DNA of 64,000 nt from Myotis daubentonii (taxonomy: Eukaryota > Chordata > Mammalia > Chiroptera > Vespertilionidae). The position numbers were made by a program, and so were the translations under genes. The stretch spans positions 116,053,074 through 116,117,073 of the forward strand of contig NC_081840.1 of the NCBI RefSeq assembly GCF_963259705.1, in the 5' to 3' direction. Below the pieces are notes generated by a model. That model saw nothing but the letters and a program-made list of their open reading frames with translations. It was not told where the DNA came from and searched no databases. Position 1 is the first letter of the stretch; the number at the start of each line of letters is the position of its first letter. Of the stretch, positions 1-10,360 are shown piece by piece.

Positions 1-447
1 CCTGCTACATTACTGAATTCATTTATCAGTTCTAGTAGGTTTTTGGTGGAATCTTTTGAGTTCTCTATCATTCTACCTGTAAATAATAACAGTTTTACTT
101 CTTCCTTTCTAATTTGGATGCCTTTTATTTCTTCTTTTTGTCTGATTGCTGTGAGTAGAATTTCCAGTACTATGTTGAATAAAAGTGGCAAAAGTGTACA
201 TCCCTGTCTTGTTTCTGATCTTAAGGGAAATGCTTTTAGTTTTTGGCCATTGAGTATGATGTTGGCTAGGGGTTTGTCAAATATGGACTTTATTATATTG
301 AGGCATGTTCCCTCTATTCCTACTTTGCTGAGAGTTTTTATCATAAATGGGTGCTAGATTTCATCAAATGCTTTTTCTGAACCTATTGATAGGACCATGT
401 GGATTTTATCCTTCATTTTGTTTATGTGGTGCATCACATTTATATAT
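1..447 (-). mobile_element. L1 ORF2 reverse-transcriptase fragment, inverted 5' segment
   Basis: Read on the minus strand, this matches the reverse-transcriptase part of L1 ORF2. The + strand shows the typical antisense wording of that region (polymerase block, then the stretch encoding the KAFDKI-like motif near 360-420). Frames are broken, so it is non-coding. It is cut by the window start. At about 440-450 the orientation flips and sense ORF2 C-terminal sequence begins, the signature of a 5' inversion during target-primed reverse transcription (twin priming). The open frame on the opposite strand (43-357) is an antisense shadow. Confidence 0.85.
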
Positions 448-735
448 CAATAGAAGAAGAGAGAGAGCCCAGAAATAAACCCACAAGTTTATAGTCAACT
501 GATATTCTACAAAGGAGGCAAGAACAATGTGGTAAAGATAATATATTCAATAAATGGTGGTGAGAAAATTTGACAGATATATGCAACAAAATGAAATCAG
601 CCTACTTTCTTACACCATACACAAGAAAAAATCTTAAAATGAGTTAAAGACTTAAATGTAAGACTTGAAATCTTAGAAGTCCCAGAGGAAAACATAGGCA
701 GGGGTCTTAGATATTTCATATATATTTCAGATATA
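448..735 (+). mobile_element. L1 ORF2 distal fragment, sense (continues at 2346)
   Basis: Sense L1 ORF2 sequence between the RT domain and the C-terminus (the stretch beginning at the 'agagcccagaaataaaccc' signature near 465-483). Stops and frameshifts show it is dead. It is interrupted at 735 by a HeliBat (A at 735, TC at 736) and resumes at 2346, so L1 integration predates the Helitrons. Confidence 0.8.
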
Positions 736-988
736 TCCTATATAAAAAGATGTTATATGCAAATGGTCATTACACTGTGAAGTATAATGATCGACTGCAT
801 AATCACCGGATCATGGATCAGCAGGGTGAGGCAGAGAGCTACAAGTGGGTGCCGGAGAGCTACAGGAGGGGGCAGGGCAACAAGCTATGAGGGGGGTGGG
901 GGAGGGCAGAGGGAGGTACAGGAGGGCGGGGCAGTGGATGGAGAGCTACTGGATAGCTACTTGGACACAGATTTGTGTGCAGGGCTAC
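736..988 (+). mobile_element. Short non-autonomous HeliBat Helitron
   Basis: The start at 736 is TCCTATATAAAAAG, a HeliBat 5' end, directly after an A. The 3' side has a small hairpin (acaca...tgtgt, about 964-979), then AGGGCTAC in place of the usual GGCCTCTAG, so the CTAG is degenerate. There is no coding capacity; the GC-rich middle (800-950) has short gagagctac-type repeats. It lies 3 bp upstream of the next HeliBat in the same orientation. The right boundary is uncertain by a few bases. Confidence 0.65.
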
Positions 989-991
989 AAA

Positions 992-2345
992 TCCTATCTA
1001 ATAAAAGAGAAACATGGTAATTGGCATACGACTGCTACCCTTCCCATTGGCTAATCAGCGAGATATGCAAATAAACCGCCAGCCAAGATGGCGGCCGGCA
1101 GCCAGGCAGCTTGAAACTAACATGAGGCTTGCTTGCTTCAGTGACGGAGGAAACCAACGTTCCCGCCTGCCTTGCCGGCCTCTGAGCTTGCAGTTTAAGA
1201 AACATTGTAACAAATATAGAAGCTAAACAAAACCCCAGAAACCTGCCTTCAGCGAGCCGGGGATCTCAGAGCTGGAGTTATACATTGTTTCAATTATAGA
1301 ACTGAAACAAATCAGATACCTTCTTTCAGCAGCAGAAGCCTCAGAGCTGAAGCCAGAGCTAAAGCTGGCCCAGAATAAAAAAAAGAAAAAGAAAAAAAGG
1401 AGCAGTTGGGAGCTTCAGTTGGCCTGAAAACAGCCCTCAGCCCCTCACCCAGGCTGGCCAGGCACCTCAGTGGGGACCCCCACCCTGAAGGGTGTGTGAC
1501 CAGCTGCAAACAGCCATCATCCCCTCACCCAGGCTGGCCAGGCACCCCAGTGGGGACCCCCACCCTGATCCAGGACACCCTTCAGGGCAAACCAGCCAGC
1601 CCCACCCATGCACCAGGCCTCTATTCTATATAGTAAAAGGGTAATATGCCTCCCAGCACCGGGATCAGCAGAGTCGAGAGGCCTCCCGGCACCTGGATCA
1701 GTGTGACAGGGGGCAGTGCCCAAACCCCCTGATCGCCCTGTGGCTCTTTGTGTGACAGGGAGCGGGGCCACAACCTCCCTATCTGCCCTGCTCTGTTCAT
1801 GACAGGGGAAGGCGCCCCAACCTCCTGATCAGCCCTGCTCTGTGCCTGATACGGGGAAGCTCCCCAACCCCCAGATCGCCCTGCAGCTCTGTGTATGACA
1901 GGGTGCGGCGTCTCAACCCCCTGATTGGCCCTGCTCTGTGTGTGATGGGGTAGAGCCATAACCTCCCCATCGTCCCTGCCCTGAGTGTGTCAGTGGCGGT
2001 GCCCCAACCCCCTGATCCGCCCTTCCCTGAGTGTGACAGTGGGTGGTGCCCCAACTCCCCTATCGGCCCTGCTCTGTGCATGACGGGGGAGCTCCCCAAT
2101 CCCCTGATTGACCCTGCTCTGTGCGTGACAGGGTATGGAGCCCCAACTCCCCAATCAGCCCTGCTCTGAGCCCAACCAGGGGCTTCATCTAGGAATTGGG
2201 CCTGCCCTCTGCCACCCAGGAGCAGGCCTAAGCCAGCAGGTCATTATCTCCCGAGGGGTCCCAGACTGCGAGAGGGCACAGGCCGGGCTGAGGGACCCCC
2301 CCCCTTCCCCCCGAGTGCACAAATTTTTGTGCACAGGGCCTCTAG
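992..2345 (+). mobile_element. Composite HeliBat Helitron, copy 1
   Basis: Starts TCCTATCTAATAAAAG after A991. Ends with a palindrome (gtgcacaaa/tttgtgcac, 2315-2334) followed by GGCCTCTAG, with T2346 next: an exact A|T insertion with no target duplication, as for Helitrons. Three internal zones are visible. 992-1400 is a promoter-like unique module. At 1612-1645, a CACCAGGCCTCTA end runs straight into a second 5' end, TTCTATATAGTAAAAGG. 1660-2180 is a GC-rich minisatellite of roughly 50-bp units (ccctgatcggccctgctctg type). There is no Rep/helicase ORF, so it is non-autonomous. It interrupts an L1. Confidence 0.9.
1030..1110 (+). promoter_or_regulatory. Promoter-like module inside composite HeliBat
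   Basis: Within 80 bp the element carries CCCATTGGCTAAT (inverted CCAAT, about 1045), ATGCAAAT (octamer, about 1065) and CCAAGATGGCGGC (YY1-type, 1083-1095), followed by a CpG-bearing GC-rich stretch. The same order is preserved in the copies at 15971 and 27100 (minus strand). Captured host promoters are known in HeliBats (a NUBPL promoter-bearing family has been described). Whether this is that promoter cannot be decided here. Confidence 0.45.
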
Positions 2346-3588
2346 TATATATATATATATATTTGATATGTCTCCTCAGGCAAGAAAAACTAAAGGAAAA
2401 ATAAAGAAATGCAACTACATCAAAATAAAAAGATTTTGCATGGCAGAGGAAATCATCAACAAAATGAAAAGGCAACCCATGAATGGGAGAACATATTTAT
2501 CAATGATACATATATAAGGGGTTATATCAAAAATTTATAAATCATTTATATAGCTCAACACCAAACACACACACACACACACACACATGCACACACACGC
2601 ACACACACACACACACACACACACCAATCCAATTAAAATATGGGCAAAGGACCTGAATAGATACTTTTCCAAAAAGAACATACAGATGACCAATAGACAT
2701 ATGAAAAGATGCTCAACATAACTAATCATCAGAGAAATACAAATTAAAACCACAATAAGATCTCATCTTATTCCTATCAGAATGACTATTATCAATAAAT
2801 AAACAAACAAGTGCTGGCAGTGATATGGAGAAAAAAGAACCTTGGTGCACTGTGGGTGGGAATGCATATTAGTGCAGCCACTGTGAGAAACTGTATGTAG
2901 TTTCCTCAAAAAATTAAAAATGGAAGTGCCATTTGATGCAGTGACCCCACTTCTGGAAATGTATTCTGAGAATCCTAAAACACCAATCAGAAAGAATATA
3001 TGTACCCCTATGTTCATAGCAGCATTATTTACAATAGCCAAGATTTGGAAGTAGCCTAGTGTCCATCAGTTGATGAATGGATAAAATAGCTATGGTACAT
3101 TTATCCAGTGGAATACTACTTGGCCATAAAAAAGGAAATATTATATTACTTTTTCTGACAGCATAGGTGGGCTGAAGAGTATTACGCTAAGTGAAATAAG
3201 CCAGTAAGAGAAAGACAAATGCTATATGATTTTACTTATATGTGGAATCTAATGAACAAAATTGACAAACAAACAAAATAGAAACAGACTCATAAATACA
3301 GAAAACAGACTGATAGTTCTTCTAGGGGAGGGGTGTTGGAAGGATAGGTGAAAAAGTTGAAGGGATTAAGTAAAAAACCACCACCACCACAACAAACAAA
3401 CTCATAGACACAGACAATAGCATGGTGATTACCAGAGGGAAAGGGGGTATGGGGCAGGTAGAAGAGGATAAAGAGGAGATAATTGGTGATGGAAGAAACT
3501 TGAATTTGAATGGTGAACACACAATACAATACAAAGATGGTGTATTATAGAATTGTATACCTGAAAACTATATAATTTTATTAACCAA
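2346..3588 (+). mobile_element. L1 ORF2 C-terminus and 3' UTR (continuation)
   Basis: Continuation of the L1 broken at 735. The conceptual fragment after 2363 reads like the ORF2 end (…MAEEIINKMKRQPMNGR…). The conserved C-terminal stretch lies at 2640-3120, and the 3' UTR after about 3130 includes the gctaagtgaaataagcc signature. A (CA)n array (2565-2624) is embedded. A (TA)n run at 2346-2362 marks the Helitron edge. The next HeliBat breaks it at 3588, and the tail is at 4149. Confidence 0.85.
2565..2624. repeat. (CA)n microsatellite
   Basis: About 60 bp of CA repeats with a few substitutions (atgc, cgc), inside L1 ORF2 sequence. Confidence 0.95.
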
Positions 3589-4148
3589 CTAGAGGCCTGG
3601 TGCATGAAATTTGTGCACTGTGGAAGGGGGCTGTTCCTCAGCCCAGCCTGAACCCTCTCCAATCTGGGACCCTTTGGGGGATGTCTGACTGCCTGTTTAG
3701 GCCCAATTCCTGTGGGCCTAAACCGGCAGTTGGACATCCCTCTCACAATTTGGCACTGCTGGCTCCCAACCTCTTGCCTGCCTGCCTGCCTGATTGCCCC
3801 TAATTGCTTCTACCTGTCAGCCTGATCTCTTCCTAACCACTCCCCTGCCAGCCTGATTGACACCTAACTGCTCCCCTGCTGGCCTGATCACCCCTAGCTG
3901 CCTGCTCCTGGCAGCCTGGTTCCCCCCAACTGTCCACTCCTGCCAGCCAGGTCACCCCTAACTACCCTCCCCTGCCAGCCTGGTCGCCCCTAACTGCCCT
4001 TCCCTGCTGGCCATCTTGTGGCTGTAGGTGCTACCATCTTTGAGGGCATGGCAGTCAATTACCTTTCCCCTCCTTATTGACTGTGGGCGCCTCCATCTTT
4101 GCAACAGTGTGAGGGTCAATTAGCATATTCCTTCTTTATTAGATAGGA
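3589..4148 (-). mobile_element. Non-autonomous HeliBat Helitron
   Basis: On the minus strand it starts TCCTATCTAATAAAG (4148 inward) and ends with hairpin then GGCCTCTAG at 3589. Flanks are A3588 and T4149, an exact A|T insertion. The interior is a C-rich minisatellite of cctgatcaccccta-type units (3770-4010) and a strong internal hairpin at 3678-3740. It interrupts the 3' UTR of the L1 that starts upstream. Confidence 0.9.
3678..3740. repeat. Long near-perfect hairpin inside HeliBat
   Basis: Left arm 3678-3705 and right arm 3713-3740 pair at about 25 of 28 positions with a 7-nt loop (3706-3712). It lies about 90 bp inside the CTAG end, so it is distinct from the short terminal hairpin. Related HeliBats at 16034 and 41548 lack it. 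Confidence 0.85.
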
Positions 4149-4184
4149 TATCGCAGCAATAAACTTAATAAAAATTTTTAAAAA
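4149..4184 (+). mobile_element. L1 3' end with poly(A) signal
   Basis: The last piece of the L1 resumes right after the HeliBat: AATAAA at 4158-4163, then A/T-rich tail to about 4184. It joins seamlessly to 3588 in reading the usual L1 3' end. Confidence 0.75.
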
Positions 4185-4408
4185 GTAGTATGTATTGGCA
4201 CTAAGAAAAAAAGTATTTGATGGTGTGTGGAAAATGTTTTCTCTTGTGGAGTGAGTAGATAATGCTCACAAAAAGAATACTTCGGGATATCCAGATTCAG
4301 CTGGTTCAGTATCTCACCTTGAAAACAGCACAAAAGATAGGGCCAATTGTTTTGGTTAATTTGGGAAAGCCTTGTCATTCATTTTTTTCTTATTGTAAAC
4401 AATACGTT
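4185..4408. other. Unassigned sequence
   Basis: No recognised element. With the SINE at 4421-4648 removed it joins 4661-4860. See the finding on a short Kozak-like frame on the minus strand. Confidence 0.5.
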
Positions 4409-4420
4409 CAGGTGGTTTTC

Positions 4421-4648
4421 TTTCCTTTTTTTTTAGATTTTTGAATTATTATTTTTTAAAATATATTTTATTGACTTCAGAGAAGAAGAGAGAGAAACAT
4501 CAATGATGAGAGAGAATCATTGATCAGTTGCCTCCTGTGCACTGGGGATGGAGCTTTCAACCCAGTCATGTGCTCCTGATTGGAATTGAACCTGGGACCC
4601 TTCAGTCTGCAGGCCAGTGCTCTATCCACTGAGCCAAACCAACTAGGG
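4421..4648 (-). mobile_element. VES SINE with 12-bp target duplication
   Basis: tRNA-derived vespertilionid SINE in antisense: A-rich tail side (T-run) at left, B box at right (ggaattgaacctgg, one mutation from TTCGA). The target duplication caggtggttttc is perfect: 4409-4420 and 4649-4660. Transcription by RNA polymerase III and mobilisation by L1 is the known biology of the family. Confidence 0.93.
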
Positions 4649-4660
4649 CAGGTGGTTTTC

Positions 4661-5173
4661 GTATTGTAGGATCACTTTCTGATCTGCAGCTCTCCTCACT
4701 ATGAATGTTCTGGATGTGTCAGCCATCTTGGCTAATTCTGAATTCACTGGAGATATTATACAAATCAACCTGTAATGAAGCTTTCCCATAAGTCTTGCAT
4801 ATCTCTCTTCATGGGACACATTTAAAGAATAATTTAGTATCAATTGCAATTCAGCATCTGTACAGAAACTGTTTATGTAGCTTAGAGTATTCTGTTATAA
4901 GACAAATGCTATTTATAAGGTTAATTAATTTCCATGCGGTAGCTGACACTGTTGTTTTCAGACTCACAAGGACTCACATGACAAACGGAAATATTTGCTA
5001 TGAAATATACTAAGTTTACTCTATACAAACAATGCTTCCCCATATTCAATTTATTTATGCTAGTTATTATTTGACGTTTCTAAAATCTACTTTAGAATCC
5101 AAACATCTATGTGGAATATTAGTTTCTTTAAATTTAAATTTTTTTCTAATTATTTTTATCCTTGTAATTTATA
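4661..5173. other. Unassigned AT-rich sequence
   Basis: No repeat family or gene recognised. A 68-codon minus frame at 4849-4643 runs through the SINE duplication edge. Confidence 0.5.
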
Positions 5174-5186
5174 GAGTCATTAATTT

Positions 5187-5217
5187 CTTTTTTATAAATT
5201 TTTATTGATTTCAGAGA

Positions 5218-5268
<51 letters not shown>

Positions 5269-5437
5269 CGATGATGAGAGAGAATCATTGATCGGCTACC
5301 TTCTACACACCCCCTACTGGGAGTCGAGCCCACAACACAGGCATGTGCCCTTAATTGGAATCGAACCTGTGACCCTTCAGTCCGCAGGCCGATGCTCTAG
5401 CTACTGAGCCAAACCAGCTAGGGCGAATTGAATAATT
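5187..5437 (-). mobile_element. VES SINE with 13-bp target duplication and (GA)n expansion
   Basis: Antisense VES copy. The duplication gagtcattaattt is present at 5174-5186 and 5438-5450. A 13-nt AT-rich extra segment follows the tRNA-like head (5425-5437). The pyrimidine-rich tail region has expanded to a GA microsatellite (5222-5262). Confidence 0.9.
5222..5262. repeat. (GA)n microsatellite grown from a SINE tail
   Basis: About 20 GA units inside the SINE at 5187-5437; the family normally carries only a short GA-rich stretch here. Confidence 0.95.
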
Positions 5438-5450
5438 GAGTCATTAATTT

Positions 5451-6889
5451 TAAAGTGATAAAAAGCAAATATTTATTATAATTATCCATTCTGAAACATT
5501 ATTTAGAAAATTCTTTCATTTTTCAGCCATAAGTCCTATTTGACATCATCCCCCTAGTTCCTGCAGCACAGAAAATTTTAAAATTCTTCTGATGTATTAG
5601 TTAGAGAAGTGAAAATTATGGATAATGCCACATTGAAATGTAATATTTGCCCCTCACAACCGTTCCTTGTCCTCTGAAGCGATTCTTCATGTAAAAGACC
5701 ATTTTCATTTATAGATAGTAAACGATTATTCATGCTAATGACAATGGATCCTAAAGACTCAGGGATGGATAAGCCTGATGAATACACTGGCTACTTTGAA
5801 TGGGCACTCTTGCTGGTCTCATTAGTACATCAGTCACATTCAGAGGACCACTGAAGTTACTCTTCCTGCAAAGATGTCGAAAATGGATGACATGGAGCCC
5901 TTTTTGAGGGCATTTGCTATAACAAAATCTCATAAGTTTTGTCACCTTTACAGCATAGTGCCATAATAATGATGGCTGATCTCTATTACTTCAGAAAGTT
6001 CAACCAATTTCAGTTGTAATACTAACAGGATATTTCTGAGGGCCACTGTTTTTGACTACATAAATGTGTTAAACACTCCTGTCCTTAAATGCTAAAGGAC
6101 TAGGGGCTGCATTATCAAGGACAAGTGCCCCCAGGAAAATATGAGTATTTCAAAATCTCTAGGATTACAACATTAACACTTAGGCTTGGAAAACTCCCAG
6201 TAGGAAGCAGGAGGCTTGCTCTGTTCTCAGATTCTCATGTTCCTGTTGTGGTGCTTGTTCCTCTGTGTTTGAAAGGCAGGATGAAGTAGACCTTCATCTT
6301 CTTTTGAAAGGCCTGGCCTTCAGTTTCCTGTGGTCCTTTGGTTACAGGAAATCAAAGGACCCTTTTTTCCACAGTGAGATTGTCTAATAGGCATTGACAA
6401 CCTTTTCAATTCCTCTGTCAAGCAGGTGGGCATGCTGGAGTAAGGTATGTCTCTGCTGAGTAACCTTTACCTGTGACCTGACATTTTAAGTGTCTCTTGT
6501 TCCATCCTCTCTCCAGAAGTAGAATCCCTATTACCGTCTCTATTTTCAGAGTAAAGATAGAATCTGATAGAATACTATGGAGAGAGTCATGGATGGGAAA
6601 AGGTACTAGGAGTTCATGGGTCAAATTGTGGCTTGCTTTTACCTGCTATATTTTCTCTGGTTTTGACCAACCTAGGTTGAGAGTTTGGGGTTCTTGATTA
6701 TTATTTGCATTGTTTTTGTTTTTCTTAATCTACTTTGTGGCAGTATAAATCTCCTAGTTTATTTTCCTGATAAAAATGTGGTGGTTCTATATCACCAATT
6801 TTATTTCTGAAACACATATTTTTTGTCATTTGATTGGTTAAAAACATTCAATGTTTTTTACTGCTTACCCTAAATAATTAGTTCAAGTT
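5451..6889. other. Unassigned sequence
   Basis: Single-copy-looking, mixed composition. No gene, splice-bounded open frame or repeat family that I can support. Confidence 0.5.
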
Positions 6890-7290
6890 CTTTTGGTCCC
6901 TAATATGAGACCTTGTATTATCAGGCCTTAACTTACCTTCTTAACCTCCTTCCTGTCCCATCTTCCAATATACTCTCTGCTCCATTCAGAATGATCCATA
7001 GCATACTAGAGTTGAGTTTTGTGCTAAATAAGTCAGAACCAAATTTCCTTTCCAACACCACACGCTGGAAGATAACTCTTATTTTTACACTTAGTTCAAA
7101 TCTTCTAACCTCCATGCCAGATTGCTGTCATTTCTTTCACTTAACAATTTTATAATTCTTGGCCAATTGTTTTAGTTCTCAGTGATGTTTACTCTGTGCT
7201 TCATATTACCTGGTGTTTTTTTGTCCATTTTCTTGATCATTTCCTTCAAGGCTTCAGTCTAGCATTTCAATAACTGTGCCATCTTCTTCA
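6890..7290 (+). mobile_element. Possible degraded L2 fragment
   Basis: The opening resembles the L2 stretch that reads like 'ggccctgtattatctggcc'. The remainder is too diverged to assign. Low confidence; could be unique sequence. Confidence 0.3.
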
Positions 7291-7311
7291 TTTATTTTAT
7301 TTATTTTACTT

Positions 7312-7523
7312 TATTTTTTAATATATATTTTTATTGATTTCAGAGAGAAAGAGAGAGGGAGATATAGAAACATCAATGATGAGAATTATTGATGGTCTGC
7401 CTCTTTTACATGCTCCCTCTCCCCTACTGTGGATCAAGCTCTACATGTGCCCTGACCAGAAATCGAACTGTGACCTTCTGGTTCATAGGTTGAGGGTCAA
7501 CTACTGAGCCATACCAGCTGGGC
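7312..7523 (-). mobile_element. VES SINE, diverged
   Basis: Antisense VES copy with recognisable tail (tttttattgatttcagaga), body and tRNA-like head ending ccagctgggc. B box is mutated. The flanking duplication is imperfect (ttctt/ttcct-rich), and older divergence is evident. Confidence 0.85.
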
Positions 7524-7829
7524 AACTTCCTTTATTTTTTAGTGGCAGGTACAGCAATATCATCTTTTGGCAGTTATGATGGGTCAAAGCTGTTAATTAG
7601 AATACAGAAATAATTACAGAAAGAGAGGTTACAGGAAATAAACAATTTATTTGTAGACACACAGAGCCCAGGATTATTCAATAGAGAGCACATTGGCTAA
7701 GAGTTGTTGCATTATGGTAAGCTGACCTGAACTGAGACTGTAAACACAATTTGGTGGGTAGCTCTCACTGGAAGAGAATATTGGAGAGTGCTCTAAGGAT
7801 GTGAAAAAATACAGCAAGAGCATGTAGGT
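7524..7829. other. Unassigned sequence
   Basis: No recognised feature between the SINE and the hexanucleotide array. Confidence 0.5.
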
Positions 7830-8252
7830 CTATATCTATATCTATATCTATATCTATATCTATATCTATATCTATATCTATATCTATATCTATATCATCT
7901 ATATCTATATCTATATCTATATCATCTATATCTATATCTATATCTATATCTATATCTATATCTATATCTATATCTATATCTATATCTATATCTATATCTA
8001 TATCATCTATATCTATATCTATATCTATATCTATATCTATATCTATATCTATATCTATATCTATATCTATATCTATATCATCTATATCTATATCTATATC
8101 TATATCTATATCTATATCTATATCTATATCTATATCTATATCTATATCTATATCTATATCTATATCTATATCATCTATATCTATATCTATATCTATATCT
8201 ATATCTATATCTATATCTATATCTATATCTATATCTATCATCTATATCTATA
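7830..8252. repeat. (TATATC)n hexanucleotide array, about 420 bp
   Basis: Nearly pure 6-bp repeat (minus strand GATATA), broken at six places by a single ATC insertion that gives a 9-bp unit (near 7895, 7922, 8003, 8079, 8171, 8237). Spacings are all 3 mod 6, so reading frame is retained and the minus strand encodes an Ile-Asp run. That is a composition artefact, not a gene. Confidence 0.98.
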
Positions 8253-8934
8253 GGCATATCCCCTTCCCCTCTTTTAATAGAGAATACCCAGGGACAAATA
8301 CTTTTTAAAAATCAGTACGTGGGGGGCCATAAATAAACAGGATATTTGTGTCCTTGATAATCCCCCATATGCTTTTTTCTTTCTTTCATACCTGCATGCT
8401 TTTCCCCCAAGTCGTTTGCTTCATTTGGAATACATCTTGTAATAATTCTCCCAGCTACCAGGGTGATGAAGATTTCTCATGATCTCAAATATGGTGACTA
8501 GGGGCTTAAAACTACTCTTTTTTTTGTAACAAATTTATTTGCACTTAATATGTTATTTTCCATATTGATCTTTTCTTTTGGGCCACACACAAAAAACCCC
8601 ATAAAGTTTCTAACTTTGGGTAGGTACTAATACCTGGTACTAGTAGATTTATCTATAAATTGGTCTTGCCAGGAGATAATTATAGTAAATGACACTTGAG
8701 TAGATGATTTTATCACAGTAGTGTTTTTCTTGGGCTGCAGTCTATATGAGGAGAAAAATGCATGTCTATGAAGAATAGATAACCAAAGTCACAAGTGGAT
8801 GCTTTTAAGGCTAAGATTCATTCATTTGATAAGATTCATTTGTTAGTGCATATTACCCAATCACAAGTCTTCCCATTTCAAGTCTGTTTTTTATGAAGGG
8901 AAGTAGGATGGAACTGATATCTGATGTGTGTTGC
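8253..8934. other. Unassigned sequence
   Basis: No recognised gene or repeat. Confidence 0.5.
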
Positions 8935-9110
8935 TATGAGTCAGTCTTTTCATACTGTATTTCATGTAATTCTCCTGGCAACACTTTACTTTGTCAGGAG
9001 AAGGAAGTTGAGGTTCAGAGATATTAGGTAATTTACTTACAGTCACACAGCTCCTAAAGGGCCCATATTTTGAAACCAGGACTGTCAGCTTCCAAAATGC
9101 TATATCACAT
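8935..9110 (+). mobile_element. MIR SINE fragment
   Basis: Core-SINE wording is visible: 'ggcaacactttactttgtcagg', 'gaagttgaggttcagagat' and 'cacacagctcctaaagg' in MIR order. Old and diverged. Confidence 0.75.
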
Positions 9111-10135
9111 GCTCTTTCAATAAGATTAACAACAAAATTTTTTTTAAATAATATTTTACTTTTGATAGTGACTCACTTCCAACAGTCTCAGAGATACATG
9201 TTCCTGTAAATAATTATATAAGTTATAATTATAAACACAAATAGTTGTAACAGAAAAGTATAAAAAAATGTTAGACTCATTTAAAAATACCTGCACTCTG
9301 TGTTATTCTGGCTCATTTTCCAAATGCAAGAGGCCTTGAATACTTTGAAAGTGGGTAAGTTTTGGACGCTTATCTAAAGCAAACTTCCACAACTTATAAA
9401 TGAGGTTTTCCTATCACATGAGGTGTCTGTGCACAAAGATACATCTCATTTGGCCTATAATGCTTTTTAAGTAACTTTCTTCATCAGAAAATGTGTTTCA
9501 GAAAAATTACAGTCCTGAATGCCTTATTTCAAGAGGAGACAGTTCAAAATTTTAAGAGTCAAAAAGTCCTGATTTTTTTTTTGGGGGGGGTGTGGGGGGG
9601 TGTTTGGTGAAATTTAACCTTTAACAGAATGATATACCAGCTCTAAATGCCTTGACACTCAGATTTACACTAAAATACCAATTTTCATCTTAATCTTTAA
9701 AAAGGTTATTGAGGTAGATTAAGCAAGTGCTTAAGGAAGCAAGTGCACCTGACACCATCTATTCTGCCTTATATTATTATGATTTCTATAGATTTTTTTC
9801 ATTTAGCAGGGGTCTGCAGATGCCTCTGATTCAAGGACAACTTTTCTATAAAAATACCCTGAAAGATAAGATAATAACTTTTCTAAAGTGGCAATATTTT
9901 AGCCACATCTTCAAATGCATACACAGAATCATGGTCCCTCTGAAATGTACATTGCTTTTTGTAAATCTTATTGTATAATGTATTTATATAAAATATATAG
10001 TCATTTGTTCATATTTGTATGAAGTTTCTCTGTGAAAAATATTAAAAGTGAATGTAGCTTTGTTTTAGGTGCTAAAATATTCAAGATTGTTAAGAGAATT
10101 TATGGCCCTACAGGTTTTCTTTCCCCCTTGAGTGC
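9111..10135. other. Unassigned sequence with a G-tract
   Basis: No gene seen. A T-run followed by G-tracts (9571-9601, ggggggggtgtggggggg) could form a quadruplex on the + strand. Confidence 0.5.
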
Positions 10136-10360
10136 CATATATTTATTAAGTGCTTCCTGTGGAGCTATGCATTATTTTTAAAAATTTACAGGAATAAACT
10201 CATTAAATTCTCTCTGCAATCTTATGAGGTACACATTACAATTATCTTCATTTTGCAATTGGGAAAATTGAGGTACAGTTTAGATCATTTGCCCAATGTC
10301 ACACTGCTTGTGTGTGAGGAGCTGGCGTTTGAACCCCTGCAGTCTCCCTAGGCAGTGCCA
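10136..10360 (+). mobile_element. MIR SINE, nearly full length
   Basis: Head 'tttattaagtgcttcctgtgg', middle 'atcttatgaggtacacatta', and 3' part 'tcacactgcttgtgtg...tttgaacccctgcagtct' follow MIR order. Diverged, non-coding. Confidence 0.85.

Noticed and set aside
1660..2180. Spaced repeats reminiscent of a CRISPR array
   Set aside because: Units are contiguous, diverged minisatellite copies inside a Helitron in a mammalian genome; no constant repeat/unique spacer pattern.
992..2345. Autonomous Helitron
   Set aside because: No Rep endonuclease or helicase coding sequence in any HeliBat here; all are non-autonomous.
7765..8241. 158-codon minus frame encoding Met-Ile-Asp repeats
   Set aside because: Direct translation of the GATATA hexanucleotide array; no codon or family evidence for a protein.
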